From assembly GCF_017888565.1 (NCBI RefSeq), contig NZ_JAGHFX010000010.1, positions 16,312 through 80,311 on the forward strand: a stretch of 64,000 nt of DNA, written 5' to 3'. The position numbers and the translations under genes were made by a program. The stretch is from Clostridium sp. Lineage in GTDB: Bacteria; Bacillota; Clostridia; Clostridiales; Clostridiaceae. Below, in pieces: positions 63,970-64,000 of this stretch. Position 1 is the stretch's first letter. Each line of letters begins with the position of its first letter. The notes under the pieces were generated by a model. That model had not been told where the DNA came from, ran no database searches, and saw nothing but the letters and a program-made list of their open reading frames with translations.

Positions 63970-64000
63970 ATGAGTAAAATAAGGTTCTCAAATAATGAAA
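63970..64000 (+). CDS. Start of a probable IS3-family transposase OrfA (cut by window edge)
   Basis: ATG with GAGGTG eight bases upstream opens MSKIRFSNNE at the window end. This resembles the beginning of clostridial IS3-family OrfA proteins (MSK-x-x-FSNEE type). Ten residues are too few for certainty; the IS-like hairpin just upstream is the other support. Confidence 0.4.
   Translation, partial: MSKIRFSNNE

Noticed and set aside
1..64000. CRISPR arrays, tRNA and rRNA genes
   Set aside because: No regularly spaced repeats, no cloverleaf with GTTCGANNC-type arms and no rRNA-like conserved blocks were found on reading; short tRNAs could still have been missed.

Overview
The window is very AT-rich, has short intergenic gaps and strong Shine-Dalgarno (SD) sites, and carries gene families typical of Clostridium sensu stricto: CsxC-like spore-surface proteins, a clostridial glnA-ANTAR-gltB-gltD nitrogen cluster, a mutS-mutL-miaA-hfq block next to lexA, and T-box and preQ1 regulators. 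The genus is inferred from family content and gene order; the species cannot be fixed from sequence reading alone. Most of the window is ordinary chromosome. Accessory material sits at the two ends (a phage-type antirepressor at the left edge, a probable IS3-family start at the right edge), with decaying genes scattered between.

Layout. 1-3 kb: antirepressor fragment, a coding relic, and two tandem CsxC-like genes. 3-9 kb: a MerR regulator diverging from a heterodimeric multidrug ABC exporter, then an ion-transporter-like permease. 9.2-9.8 kb: relics of a sucrose operon (GH32 hydrolase, fructokinase). 9.8-16 kb: GNAT, DUF3267 protease, oligopeptide-binding lipoprotein, DUF2085/zinc-ribbon pair, small secreted paralogs, a hypothetical gene. 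16-21.5 kb: nhaA; hisS behind what looks like a ribosome-mediated histidine attenuator; an AraC regulator diverging from a short-chain dehydrogenase. 21.8-26.9 kb: nadA-nadB-nadC, a FliB-like protein, a lipoprotein. 27-36.2 kb: mutS, mutL, miaA, hfq, a methionine gamma-lyase-like enzyme, a protease-dead DUF3267 relative, lexA. 36.5-41.6 kb: a small acidic protein, a tyrosine recombinase with an extra N-terminal part, a DUF2828 protein with an apparently lost metal site, a 61-residue protein, an acetate transporter. 41.6-50.8 kb: a lipoprotein/MBOAT/DHHW acylation module, an ABC-F protein, queT under a preQ1 riboswitch, a degenerate helicase-nuclease protein, an esterase. 50.8-62.9 kb: pyrE, a secreted helical protein, an internally deleted asnA, gltD, gltB, an ANTAR antiterminator, glnA with its ANTAR target leader, and alaT-alaR under an alanine T-box. 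62.9-64 kb: TerC and the start of a probable transposase.

The strongest theme is RNA-level control by transcription attenuation. Four leaders with four different sensors can be read: a His-codon leader peptide (hisS), a preQ1-I aptamer (queT), an ANTAR hexaloop hairpin (glnA) and a T-box with GCA specifier (alaR-alaT). The second theme is loss of catalytic sites while reading frames stay open: the helicase/nuclease relative, the DUF3267 relative, the DUF2828 protein, the ANTAR pseudo-receiver and the shortened AsnA. The histidine leader attenuator is the best candidate for something little described in Firmicutes.
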